This document shows, one piece after another, positions 8,508 to 17,691 of a DNA stretch of 64,000 bases. The notes beneath the pieces were generated by a model, which saw only the letters and a program-made list of their open reading frames with translations, made no database searches and was not told where the DNA came from. Source of the stretch: an uncultured Planococcus sp. (lineage in GTDB: Bacteria > Bacillota > Bacilli > Bacillales_A > Planococcaceae); assembly GCA_947502505.1 (NCBI GenBank), contig CANNAE010000003.1, positions 124,001 through 188,000 of the forward strand, read 5' to 3'. Each line of letters starts with the position of its first letter. Position 1 is the first letter of the stretch. Position numbers and translations under genes: made by a program.

Positions 8508-8513
8508 GGGGTT

Positions 8514-8599
8514 GTCCCTGTGCACCACACAATTCGGCAGGCAGAAACCTTGTGGCTGCGGGATTCTTGTATGGAAATGTCCCTGTGCGCCACACAATT
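8514..8599 (+). repeat. Paired 21-bp repeat element 5 (65-bp class)
   Basis: Direct arms at 8514-8534 (triplet ACC) and 8579-8599 (GCC), 65 bp apart. It starts six bases after the UvrA-like stop. The spacer has GCAGAAACC and GCGGGATT, close to the family consensus. No separate terminator is visible here. Confidence 0.93.
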
Positions 8600-8650
8600 C
8601 TGCTGTTTTTTCAGCAGCAGAAGGATAAACATTTCGAGGAGGAAGCGACC

Positions 8651-9460
8651 ATGGATCAAAGCACATTAAAGAAAACCCGGCTGTTTGCCATCTTGAACCT
8701 TATCGCTTATTTTGCGACGCTTGGATTTAATTATCTTGGGTCTTCTGGATTTTTCAACGGCAATACGCAAAAGGACATTTCGGATAAATACATGACGCTC
8801 ATTTCACCAGCGCCGTTTACGTTCTCGATTTGGGGCGTCATTTATACGCTACTGTTGATTACGCTGGGGTATTTACTGATTAAACATAAGGACGAGAGGG
8901 TCAGCCGGCTGGTGCTGTTGATTTCGCCTTTATTCATCGTAAGTTCATTGTTCAATATGGGCTGGATCGTCGTGTTTTCGTATGAGTGGATTGGTTTTTC
9001 GACCTTGTTGATTGCAGGCTTATTGTTTTCCTTGCTCTTCATCGTCGAGAGAATTTACAAGCATCGCTTTGAAGTTCCGTCGACACTCGCCGGGCTTGCC
9101 TTCACCTTGTACGCTGCCTGGGTATTCATTGCGACCATCGTCAATATCTCTCTGTCTCTCGTGCAGTTGGGCTGGGACGGCTTTGGCATTTCCGATTCGG
9201 TTTGGACGCTCATCATTTTAGGAGTGGCGATTGGCTTTGTGCTGTTTTACTTGGCACGTTTCAAAAACGCCGCATTCCCGATTCCGATTGCCTGGGCATT
9301 TTTCGGCATCTATAGCGCATATGCAAGCGGGATGCTCGATCCGGAAATGGCCGGTGCTATTCAAGGCGTTTTATTGGCAGGCATCGCCATTTTCCTGATA
9401 GCCGTCATTTGGATATTTCTGAAAAATGGCAGAGCTCTGTTCCCGAAACAGTCTGTGTGA
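8651..9460 (+). CDS. TspO/MBR-related tryptophan-rich sensory-type membrane protein
   Basis: A polytopic membrane protein of 269 residues with about seven or eight hydrophobic segments. The N-terminal part has SPAPFTFSIWGVIYTLL, the S-x-P-P/A-x-F-x-x-x-W-x-x-x-Y pattern of TspO-related proteins, and later WIVVFSYEWIGFS and YAAWVFIATIVNIS keep the aromatic-rich spacing. It is longer than classical TspO (about 155), like other Bacillales paralogues. GAGGAGGA lies ahead of ATG 8651. Tetrapyrrole or lipid binding is the family idea; no function can be read from the neighbours. Confidence 0.75.
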   Translation: MDQSTLKKTRLFAILNLIAYFATLGFNYLGSSGFFNGNTQKDISDKYMTLISPAPFTFSIWGVIYTLLLITLGYLLIKHKDERVSRLVLLISPLFIVSSLFNMGWIVVFSYEWIGFSTLLIAGLLFSLLFIVERIYKHRFEVPSTLAGLAFTLYAAWVFIATIVNISLSLVQLGWDGFGISDSVWTLIILGVAIGFVLFYLARFKNAAFPIPIAWAFFGIYSAYASGMLDPEMAGAIQGVLLAGIAIFLIAVIWIFLKNGRALFPKQSV

Positions 9461-9485
9461 GAAAAATTTATAGAATTGTAAGTTT

Positions 9486-9511
9486 GTTTGAATCTGAGAT
9501 AATTCGGGAAC
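9486..9511 (+). promoter_or_regulatory. Candidate sigma-B-type promoter
   Basis: GTTTGA, 14 bases, then GGGAAC resembles the B. subtilis sigma-B consensus (GTTTAA, 13-15, GGGTAT). It lies 40 bases ahead of the DJ-1 family gene. Stress control would suit that family, but two of six bases deviate in the second box. Confidence 0.4.
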
Positions 9512-9550
9512 AATTAGTAGCAGAATGAAATTTCAGAGGAGGAACTATCA

Positions 9551-10228
9551 ATGGCAAAAGTATTAGCAGTATTATCAAGCGGACATAAAGATACAGAAAA
9601 TAATTACGAAACCGGCTGGTGGGCAGAAGAGCTGTTCGCGCCGATGGAAATTTTGCAGAATGCAGGACATCAAGTAGACTTGGCTTCGCCAAAAGGCGGC
9701 AAGCCGACACTTGACCAGGTGAGCTTGATGGAAGAGTATGACCCGGAAGGCAAATACAAGAAAATGTATGAATCCGGCTTAGCGGACAACACGACAGCCC
9801 TATCGGAAATTGATGCTTCTGCATACGATGTAGTATTCGTCGTGGGCGGCCACGGAGCAATGTATGACCTCGCGGAAAGCGAAACTTTGCACAAGATCAT
9901 CAACGATGTCTATGACAATGGCAATATCGTTTCAGCGGTATGCCACGGACCGGCGCCTTTGGTTTTCACAAAACGCCCAGACGGCCAAAGCATCATCGCT
10001 GGCCTTGACGTCACTGGTTATCCGGAAGCTGTCGAACCAGAAGGCCTTCCTGAGATCTTGCCGTTCAGCCTTGAAGGCAAGATGAGCGAAGTAGCGAACT
10101 ACACAGCAGATGAGAAAGTGGTATGGGGCAACGAGCAAGTGTTGACTGGACGCGATCCGTTTTCTGCTGAAGCTTTGGGCGACGAATTGGTAAAAGCATT
10201 AGCTAACAGAAGCCAACAGGGCAACTGA
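9551..10228 (+). CDS. DJ-1/PfpI family protein, Hsp31-like (chaperone, glyoxalase or deglycase)
   Basis: A 225-residue cytoplasmic protein. It carries the nucleophile elbow SAVCHGPAPLV (catalytic Cys at about residue 132, next to His), an acidic partner in the N-terminal region (FAPMEIL) and the loop VFVVGGHGAMYD. Length and the WWAEELFAPMEIL start fit the Hsp31/YhbO-like type 1 glutamine-amidotransferase-fold enzymes that convert methylglyoxal or repair proteins. AGAGGAGGAACT precedes ATG. The monooxygenase gene follows after 3 bases, so they form an operon, probably a stress or detoxification pair. A sigma-B-like promoter lies upstream. Confidence 0.88.
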   Translation: MAKVLAVLSSGHKDTENNYETGWWAEELFAPMEILQNAGHQVDLASPKGGKPTLDQVSLMEEYDPEGKYKKMYESGLADNTTALSEIDASAYDVVFVVGGHGAMYDLAESETLHKIINDVYDNGNIVSAVCHGPAPLVFTKRPDGQSIIAGLDVTGYPEAVEPEGLPEILPFSLEGKMSEVANYTADEKVVWGNEQVLTGRDPFSAEALGDELVKALANRSQQGN

Positions 10229-10231
10229 GCG

Positions 10232-10516
10232 ATGGAAGCTATTTCTGTCACGGCAATCCTGAAGCCGAAAGAACAATTAGCTGAGCGGTTATTGGAAGAG
10301 CTGCAAAAAGTTCAGAAAGCATCGAGGCAAGAAACCGGATGCCTGGACTACACGCTCCATCAATCGATCGAAGACGAGACCTTCGTGCTCCATGAGAAAT
10401 GGCAGGACATGGATGCGCTGGAAAGCCATATTGCTTCGAGCCATTACGAAGAATACCGGAACAATATCGCAGAGCTCGTTTCAGCGCGGGAAGTCTATAA
10501 GCTGAAGGTTCTTTAA
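10232..10516 (+). CDS. Putative quinol monooxygenase (ABM domain, YgiN-like)
   Basis: A 94-residue protein with the antibiotic biosynthesis monooxygenase fold: an N-terminal strand ISVTAILKPK, the block RQETGCLDYTLHQS, then FVLHEKWQDMDALESHIASSHY. Such small dimeric alpha/beta-barrel proteins act on quinols or haem without a cofactor. ATG lies only 3 bases after the DJ-1 gene stop, so translation is coupled. Pairing with a DJ-1 protein suggests a role in oxidative or electrophile stress; substrate unknown. Confidence 0.85.
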   Translation: MEAISVTAILKPKEQLAERLLEELQKVQKASRQETGCLDYTLHQSIEDETFVLHEKWQDMDALESHIASSHYEEYRNNIAELVSAREVYKLKVL

Positions 10517-10550
10517 TTCCCGTTCATCGAATTAATTTCATGGCAATGAC

Positions 10551-10590
10551 AAGCAGGACTTTGCGAACAACGCAGAGTCCTGCTTTTGTT
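10551..10590 (+). terminator. Rho-independent terminator
   Basis: AGCAGGACTTTGCG pairs with CGCAGAGTCCTGCT (one G-T pair) around loop AACAA and is followed by TTTT. It ends the DJ-1/monooxygenase operon. Confidence 0.88.
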
Positions 10591-10652
10591 ATGGAAAAGA
10601 TCATGAAAAGAGCGGTTAGTTGTAATATTTAAACAAAAATTCAGAAAATATA

Positions 10653-10680
10653 TTGACAGCGCTTTCTTTTAAGTATACCT
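10653..10680 (+). promoter_or_regulatory. glpFK promoter with overlapping cre-like site
   Basis: A TTGACA at 10653-10658 overlaps TGACAGCGCTTTCT (10654-10667), which matches the CcpA cre consensus except at two positions. TATACC at 10674 is a possible -10, though its 15-base spacing is short. This predicts glucose repression by blocking RNA polymerase at the -35 region. Confidence 0.6.
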
Positions 10681-10719
10681 TATAGATAACAAGTTAAGCG
10701 TTGTGTTGGAGACCCGGAG

Positions 10720-10778
10720 ATTCGCACATTAATGAGTACTTCTATCAAGGAGAACTTTCATTAATTGCGAATTTTTTT
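10720..10778 (+). promoter_or_regulatory. glpFK leader terminator, likely GlpP antitermination target
   Basis: ATTCGCACATTAATGAG pairs with CTTTCATTAATTGCGAAT and is followed by seven T. This intrinsic terminator sits inside the untranslated leader, 50 bases before glpF. In B. subtilis the equivalent leader hairpin is read through when GlpP binds glycerol-3-phosphate. glpP is not in the window, so the regulator is inferred. Confidence 0.8.
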
Positions 10779-10827
10779 ATGGGGATTTGCGCAGCTATTG
10801 CTTTAAAAGGAAAGGGAGTGTGAAAAA

Positions 10828-11667
10828 ATGTCAGAGTTTTTAGCAGAAGTGATCGGCACCATGATCTTGATTATTTTCGGGGGAGGCGTAGTAGCGGGAG
10901 TGGTCTTGAAAGACTCCAAGGCAGAAGGCAGCGGCTGGGTCGTCATCACGATTGCCTGGGGACTTGCTGTTACCATGGCGGTCTACGCAGTGGGCAGTTT
11001 CTCAGGAGCGCATATCAATCCGGCGGTAACCTTAGGATTGGCTTCGGTTGGAGAGTTCCCGTGGGCGAAAGTTCCGCTGTACATTCTTGCCCAAATGATC
11101 GGCGCGATTATCGGCGCAGGAATCGTGTTTTTGAACTATTTGCCCCATTGGAAGATTACCGAAGACGAAGGAGCGAAATTGGCAGTGTTCTCCACTGGCC
11201 CGGCTGTCCGCAGCCCGTTTTCGAACTTGGTCAGTGAGATCCTTGGCACGGCGGTGTTGGTAATGGGCTTGCTATTTATCGGCGCCAATGATTTTACAGA
11301 TGGCTTGAATCCATTGATTGTCGGCGCCTTAATCATTGCGATCGGCATGTCACTCGGCGGCGCTACGGGATATGCCATCAATCCGGCGCGTGATTTGGGC
11401 CCGCGGATTGCCCATGCGCTGCTTCCTATTCCTGGAAAAGGCAGTTCGGATTGGAGCTATGCCTGGGTGCCAGTCGTTGGCCCGGCTTTCGGCGGCATTT
11501 ACGGAGCGGTTTTCTATAAAGCGTTTTTCACGAGTGATTACAGCCTATTGTTCTGGGGGCTCAGCGTGATCATGCTGGCGATCTTGATCGGTGCGGCAAA
11601 CGCCGAACTGAGAAAAGGCCGGACAGTGGCAAATGAAATTGAAGAAAATTTAGTGGATGACAAATAA
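10828..11667 (+). CDS. glpF: Glycerol uptake facilitator (aquaglyceroporin)
   Basis: A 279-residue membrane channel for glycerol. Both NPA boxes are present: HINPAVTLG after the second segment and AINPARDLGPR in the second half. The arginine and aspartate after the second NPA (NPARD) mark a glycerol-conducting GlpF rather than a water-only channel. Six membrane segments are recognisable. AAAGGGAG lies before ATG. It is first in a two-gene operon with glpK, 37 bases apart, behind a cre-like promoter and an antiterminator leader. Confidence 0.96.
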   Translation: MSEFLAEVIGTMILIIFGGGVVAGVVLKDSKAEGSGWVVITIAWGLAVTMAVYAVGSFSGAHINPAVTLGLASVGEFPWAKVPLYILAQMIGAIIGAGIVFLNYLPHWKITEDEGAKLAVFSTGPAVRSPFSNLVSEILGTAVLVMGLLFIGANDFTDGLNPLIVGALIIAIGMSLGGATGYAINPARDLGPRIAHALLPIPGKGSSDWSYAWVPVVGPAFGGIYGAVFYKAFFTSDYSLLFWGLSVIMLAILIGAANAELRKGRTVANEIEENLVDDK

Positions 11668-11680
11668 GGATCGAGAATAA

Positions 11681-13198
<1,518 letters not shown>

Positions 13199-13199
13199 T

Positions 13200-13220
13200 G
13201 TCCCTGTGCACGATACAATT
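13200..13220 (+). repeat. Solitary repeat arm after glpK
   Basis: One plus-strand arm (variable triplet ACG, then ATACAATT with one change) starts one base after the glpK stop. No partner lies 65-88 bases downstream on this strand. Instead a terminator and a minus-strand pair follow. Confidence 0.85.
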
Positions 13221-13256
13221 CTGATTATTCACGACAATTTATATTAGATTCATCTT

Positions 13257-13290
13257 AATCCTACCAGCATATTGTTGGTGGGATTTTTTT
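13257..13290 (+). terminator. Rho-independent terminator of glpFK
   Basis: AATCCTACCAGCA pairs with TGTTGGTGGGATT (two G-T pairs) around a 3-base loop and is followed by a long T run. Confidence 0.85.
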
Positions 13291-13298
13291 TATGGGTA

Positions 13299-13404
13299 AA
13301 TTGTGTGGTGCACAGGGGCGAATTTTTACCTCATGGTCTGCAATCCTTTCCATGGCGCAATTTTGTCGTGGTCGGAGTTCTCGAATTGTGTGGTGCACAG
13401 GGAC
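13299..13404 (-). repeat. Paired 21-bp repeat element 6 (85-bp spacing, minus strand)
   Basis: Minus-strand arms at 13384-13404 and 13299-13319 (triplet ACC in both; one T-to-C change in the latter), starts 85 bp apart. It faces the solitary arm at 13200, so the glpK 3' region holds convergent copies. Confidence 0.88.
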
Positions 13405-13621
13405 AGTAAAGGTAATAGTTATTCTAATAAACTATTCTTTTTATGAATACATACTATTGATAATAAATATATAAGATAATACGTTGTTATAATAGAAATA
13501 TCAAAATTTTTTATCATTTACATTTTTGAGTTATATCTATTTCAATATATCTTTATTCGTGTATAATGGGCATTGCTTCACTACGGTGAAGGGCTAAAGA
13601 TATAGAAAGAAGTGAGAACAG
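13405..13621 (+). promoter_or_regulatory. AT-rich upstream region of the 3-hydroxybutyrate operon
   Basis: A -10-like TATAAT at 13562-13567 is followed by an inverted repeat CTTCAC-TACG-GTGAAG (13576-13591), placed where a repressor would cover the transcription start. No convincing -35 is seen at 17 bases. The rest is AT-rich with no open gene. Confidence 0.45.
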
Positions 13622-14905
13622 ATGTTAAGCATTTTGATTGGATTAATTTTATTGATTGCGCTTGCCTATTTGGGCTGGTCGATCATTTGGGTGGCTCCTT
13701 TAGCAGCCGGCGTTGTAGCTTTGCTCAGCGGGCTCGATGTTTACAGCACTTATACAGAAACTTATATGAGCGGTTTAGTAAGTTTCGTCCAGAAATGGTT
13801 CCCGATCTTCCTCTTAGGGGCAGTGTTCGGGAAGTTGATGGAAGAGACGGGGGCGGCACGGGCCGTTGCCCAGAAAGTTACGCAGCTGATCGGCGGGAAG
13901 CGCGCCATTCTCGGCGTCTTGATCGCAGCGGCATTATTGACTTACGGGGGCGTCAGTTTGTTTGTGGTCGTCTTTGCGGTCTACCCGATTGCGCTTGAAT
14001 TGTTCCGTGAGGCCAATGTAACGCGCAGATTGCTGGTGCCGACTTTCGCACTTGGGGCATTCACGTTTACGATGACGTCGATGCCAGGTACTCCGCAGAT
14101 TCAAAACTTGATCCCGATGGATACTTATAACACGACACCAATGGCCGGTCCGGTCATCGGTATCGTCACGACATTAATCATGGCGGTCGGCGGTTACGCC
14201 TGGTTGGCTTATCGCGAGAAGAAATTGTCGGCTAAAGGCGAGGGCTTTGAAATTCGCAAACAAGCTGGTGCATCGAAAGAGGAAGAGGTGGCGACACCGA
14301 ATTGGATGTTGTCGCTAGTTCCGCTTATCGTGGTCGTCGTATTCTTGAATATCGTTAATCTCGAGCCGATTTATGCATTGATGCTCGGGATTGTCACGAT
14401 CATGTTGATTAACGTGAAGCATTATAAAAAATTCGTCTTCTCGATTAACGAAGGCGCCAAAGGATCGGTCATGGCAATTCTAAATACCAGTGCGGCTGTC
14501 GGATTCGGCGCCGTCATTGCGATCGTTCCGGCATTCGACAACATCACTTCCTGGTTGCTCAATGTGTCGGATAACCCATTGGTTGCCCAGTCATTGGCGA
14601 TTCAAGTCATGGCCATGATCACGGGATCCGCTTCAGGCGGTATGGGCATTGCGCTCAGCACTTTGGGGGATACTTTCTACAACCTGTCTCAAACGACAGG
14701 CATCAACCCGGAAGTTTTCCACCGGATGGCTTCCGTGGCATCCGGCGCTTCGATCCTGCCGAATAACGGCGCATTGCTGACTTTACTGGCCGTGACAGGA
14801 TTGACGCACCGCGAAACTTATAAAGACGTGTTCGTGGTAGCATTGGTCATCCCGACCATCGCCGTCATCGTCGGCATCATCTTGGGCGGTATCGGTTTCG
14901 TTTAA
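13622..14905 (+). CDS. GntP-family permease (YxjC-like, probably hydroxybutyrate or related organic acid)
   Basis: A polytopic membrane protein of 427 residues, about 12 hydrophobic segments, with GntP-family features: WFPIFLLGAVFGKLME, GGKRAILGVLIAAALLTYGG and the conserved MTSMPGTPQIQNLIP. It lies 32 bases before a 3-hydroxybutyrate dehydrogenase gene. B. subtilis has the same pair, yxjC with yxjF, around the scoAB ketoacid CoA-transferase genes, which are absent here. Import of 3-hydroxybutyrate by proton symport is therefore the best guess. Start ATG 13622 has GAAGTGAG upstream. Confidence 0.85.
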   Translation: MLSILIGLILLIALAYLGWSIIWVAPLAAGVVALLSGLDVYSTYTETYMSGLVSFVQKWFPIFLLGAVFGKLMEETGAARAVAQKVTQLIGGKRAILGVLIAAALLTYGGVSLFVVVFAVYPIALELFREANVTRRLLVPTFALGAFTFTMTSMPGTPQIQNLIPMDTYNTTPMAGPVIGIVTTLIMAVGGYAWLAYREKKLSAKGEGFEIRKQAGASKEEEVATPNWMLSLVPLIVVVVFLNIVNLEPIYALMLGIVTIMLINVKHYKKFVFSINEGAKGSVMAILNTSAAVGFGAVIAIVPAFDNITSWLLNVSDNPLVAQSLAIQVMAMITGSASGGMGIALSTLGDTFYNLSQTTGINPEVFHRMASVASGASILPNNGALLTLLAVTGLTHRETYKDVFVVALVIPTIAVIVGIILGGIGFV

Positions 14906-14937
14906 GAATAGAATAAACAATAATGGAGGAATTCAAT

Positions 14938-15714
14938 ATGGTAGAGCAAAAAGTAGTAGTGATCACTGGATCCGCGCGCGGCATCGGTTTTGAAATCGGC
15001 AAGCATTTCGCAGAAAGCGGAGCAAAAGTCGTTTTGTCGGATATCAACAATGAAGTGCTGCAGGAATCTGCACAATCTTTGAGAAACGAAGGCTTTGAAG
15101 CCATTGGCGTGAAAGCCGATGTAACAAGCGAAGAAGATCTTCAAAACTTGGTAGCGGAAACGAAAAACACTTACGGCCGCGTCGACATCGTCATCAACAA
15201 CGCAGGCTTGCAGCACGTATCACCAATCGAGGAATTCCCGACAGCGAAATACGAATTGATGATCAAGATCATGCTAACAGCACCGTTTATGTTGACGAAA
15301 GCTGTCTTCCCGATCATGAAAGAACAAGGCTTCGGCCGCATCATCAACATCTCGTCAATCAACGGCTTGATCGGCTTCTCCGGTAAAGCTGCTTATAACA
15401 GCGCGAAGCACGGCGTCATCGGTTTGACGAAAGTAGCAGCGCTAGAAGGCGCAGAGCACGGCATCACAGTGAACGCTGTTGCACCCGGCTATGTCGACAC
15501 GCCGCTCGTCCGCGGGCAAATGGCTGACTTGGCTAAGACACGCAATGTGCCACTCGAAAAAGTACTAGAAGAAGTACTTTTGCCACTCGTTCCGCAAAAA
15601 CGCTTGCTTGACGTCGCTGAAATCGCTGATTGCGCCTTGTACTTGGCAAGCGACAAAGCGAAAAGCATCACAGGCCAAACAATCGTCATCGATGGCGGTT
15701 ACACAGCTCAATAA
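14938..15714 (+). CDS. bdhA: 3-hydroxybutyrate dehydrogenase (short-chain dehydrogenase)
   Basis: NAD-dependent oxidation of D-3-hydroxybutyrate to acetoacetate, 258 residues, cytoplasmic. It shows the classical SDR pattern: ITGSARGIGFEIG cofactor loop, NNAGLQHV, ISSINGL with the catalytic Ser, and YNSAKHG with catalytic Tyr and Lys. QHVSPIEEFP and the C-terminal DVAEIADCALYLASDKA match the 3-hydroxybutyrate branch. ATG 14938 follows TGGAGGAATTCAAT; an ATG at 14923 is part of that ribosome site. Co-transcribed with the upstream permease. Confidence 0.9.
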   Translation: MVEQKVVVITGSARGIGFEIGKHFAESGAKVVLSDINNEVLQESAQSLRNEGFEAIGVKADVTSEEDLQNLVAETKNTYGRVDIVINNAGLQHVSPIEEFPTAKYELMIKIMLTAPFMLTKAVFPIMKEQGFGRIINISSINGLIGFSGKAAYNSAKHGVIGLTKVAALEGAEHGITVNAVAPGYVDTPLVRGQMADLAKTRNVPLEKVLEEVLLPLVPQKRLLDVAEIADCALYLASDKAKSITGQTIVIDGGYTAQ

Positions 15715-15737
15715 AGTCTTTCGATTGAAAGCATTTT

Positions 15738-15772
15738 ACTCCCCTCTGGCGATCGCCGGAGGGGAGTTTTCT
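15738..15772 (+). terminator. Rho-independent terminator after bdhA
   Basis: ACTCCCCTCTGGCG pairs with CGCCGGAGGGGAGT (one G-T pair) and is followed by TTT. Confidence 0.88.
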
Positions 15773-15779
15773 ATGTGTG

Positions 15780-15888
15780 AATTGTATGGTGCACAGGGAC
15801 GCTAACAATATCGCCGCTCCATCAATCACCCATCCAGCCTGCGTTCTTAGCTGTTTTGCATCATCAGAATTGTGTGGCGCACAGGGAC
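15780..15888 (-). repeat. Paired 21-bp repeat element 7 (88-bp spacing, minus strand)
   Basis: Minus-strand arms at 15868-15888 (triplet GCC) and 15780-15800 (ACC, with ATACAATT), 88 bp apart. It lies between two terminators in a convergent gap between bdhA and cstA. Confidence 0.9.
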
Positions 15889-15934
15889 AAAAAAAGATGA
15901 GCCCCGGCAAACCTGCCAGGGCTCATCTTTTTTC
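15889..15934. terminator. Terminator of cstA (bidirectional shape)
   Basis: AAAAAAGATGAGCCC pairs with GGGCTCATCTTTTTT around a GC-rich internal loop. T runs occur on both strands; it directly follows the cstA stop on the minus strand. Confidence 0.9.
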
Positions 15935-15936
15935 AG

Positions 15937-17373
15937 TTAAACCGCTTCAACTTCCGAATCCACCTGTTTCGCAGTACGGTATTTCAGAATCTGCGCGATA
16001 TACCATAAGGCAACTGCCAAGGTGATCACCGAGCCGATTATGGCGGCGATGTGATATTCCATATTCAAGCCTTCTGGTGCATAGAAGATGTACATGGAGA
16101 CGACGCCTGTCATGAACATGGCGGGCACGCCGCTGATCCAGTGCATTTTGTAGTTCTTGAGCAAATACATCGTCGCTGTCCACAACATGAAGGTCGCAAC
16201 CACTTGATTGGTCCAGCCGACGTATCTCCACAAGAAGGTGTAGTCGATTGTCGCCATGTAAAAGGTTGGGATGGCGAGCGGGATGGTGATCAATAGGATG
16301 CGCAAAGTGCCGTCAGTCTTGGTGAACTTCGACAGCAAGTCAGCCAAGATCATGCGCGATGAGCGCAGTGCGGTATCGCCCGTTGTGATCGGCAAGATGA
16401 TGACGCCGAAGATTGCAAGGATGCCGCCAAGTGTGCCAAGAAGCGTGATCGAGATGTCGTTGACGACGCCAGACGGGCCGCCCGCCGCAAGTGCTGCGCC
16501 GAGTCCTTCAGTACCGTTGAAGAAGGTCATGCCGGCTGCCGCCCAGATCAAGGCGATGACGCCTTCGATGACCATGGCGCCGTAGAAGATTTTGCGGCCG
16601 TCGGTTTCTTTTTTCATCGTGCGGGCAATGATCGGGCTTTGCGTGCTATGGAAGCCGGAAATCGCGCCGCAGGACACAGTGACCATCAACAGCGGCCAGA
16701 TCGGCAATTCGCCAGGATGCAAATTGCTGAAAGTAAGGTTTGGCATCGGTTTTCCGGAGAAGATCAGCGCTACGGCTACAGCAAGCGCCATAAACAACAG
16801 GATGCCGCCAAGCAGCGGATAAATGCGGCCAATGATGCGGTTGATCGGCAAGATCGTCGCAAGGACGAAATAAGCGAAGATCAAGGCAAGTGCCGCGATA
16901 AAGGAAATCGGCGTGATTTGTGCGATCAATTGGGCGGGGCCAGCCGTGAAGGCCGCTGCGACCAAAAGCATCAACACAAGCGACAAACCGTTGATGAAGA
17001 CTTTGGCGTTCTTTCCTAAATAACGGCCGACCAGTGTCGGGAACTGTGCTCCGCCGTGGCGCATCGACATCATGCCCGAGAAGTAATCATGGACGCCGCC
17101 TGCGAAAATGCAGCCGACGACGATCCAGATAAAAGCAACCGGCCCATACAACGCGCCAGCTACCGCCCCGTAGATCGGGCCAAGGCCTGCGATGTTCAAA
17201 AGCTGGATCAAATTGCCTTTCCACCAGCTCATCGGCACATAGTCGATATTATCTGCCTGTGCATAGGCAGGGGTTGGGGTGGTATCGTCAACGACGAAGA
17301 CCTTTTCGATGAATTTCGAATAAAATACGTATCCTAGTATCAATAAGGCAAGTGCTGCGAAAAAAGTGATCAT
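15937..17373 (-). CDS. cstA: Carbon starvation protein CstA family transporter
   Basis: An inner-membrane transporter of 478 residues with about 12-13 hydrophobic segments. Conserved CstA blocks are visible: PTPAYAQADNIDYVPMSWWKG region near the N terminus, GPIYGAVAGALYGPVAFIWIVVGCIFAGGVHDYFSGM, SMRHGGAQFPTLVGRYLG and SCGAISGFHSTQSP. Family members import pyruvate or peptides during starvation. AGGAGGAC lies 8 bases before ATG 17373; an upstream in-frame start lacks a ribosome site. Upstream, an extended -10 (TGCTATTAT on the minus strand, 17414-17422) is present, and a weak cre-like TGAAAGCGTATCCA lies at 17517-17530. Confidence 0.92.
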   Translation of the reverse strand: MITFFAALALLILGYVFYSKFIEKVFVVDDTTPTPAYAQADNIDYVPMSWWKGNLIQLLNIAGLGPIYGAVAGALYGPVAFIWIVVGCIFAGGVHDYFSGMMSMRHGGAQFPTLVGRYLGKNAKVFINGLSLVLMLLVAAAFTAGPAQLIAQITPISFIAALALIFAYFVLATILPINRIIGRIYPLLGGILLFMALAVAVALIFSGKPMPNLTFSNLHPGELPIWPLLMVTVSCGAISGFHSTQSPIIARTMKKETDGRKIFYGAMVIEGVIALIWAAAGMTFFNGTEGLGAALAAGGPSGVVNDISITLLGTLGGILAIFGVIILPITTGDTALRSSRMILADLLSKFTKTDGTLRILLITIPLAIPTFYMATIDYTFLWRYVGWTNQVVATFMLWTATMYLLKNYKMHWISGVPAMFMTGVVSMYIFYAPEGLNMEYHIAAIIGSVITLAVALWYIAQILKYRTAKQVDSEVEAV

Positions 17374-17691
17374 ATATTTCGTCCTCCTGTTGTATGTGAT
17401 ATATCGTATACACATAATAGCATTTTTTGCCGAGGATGACCTATAATATTTCGAAAAAACTAATATTTCTATTTATTTATGCTGAAACAATCGAAAATTG
17501 ATAAGAAGAGGCGAAGTGAAAGCGTATCCAATGGGTTTTGGGCACTAAGGGGCGTATGACACTCGAGCAAAAGAATTAAAGAAATCTCAGCATTCATTAT
17601 CTCGAGATACAGATAAAATGGAAGCATGTGACATAGAGGCGTGATTGCATTATGCTTGAACTAAGTACATAAAGAGAAGAGGGAACTGATC
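17374..17691. promoter_or_regulatory. Divergent promoter region cstA / oxidoreductase
   Basis: 318 bases without a gene, AT-rich. It holds the cstA ribosome site and extended -10 on the minus strand (17414-17422) and a two-mismatch cre-like box at 17517-17530. GAAGAGGG precedes the rightward gene. No repeat arm is present. Confidence 0.45.
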
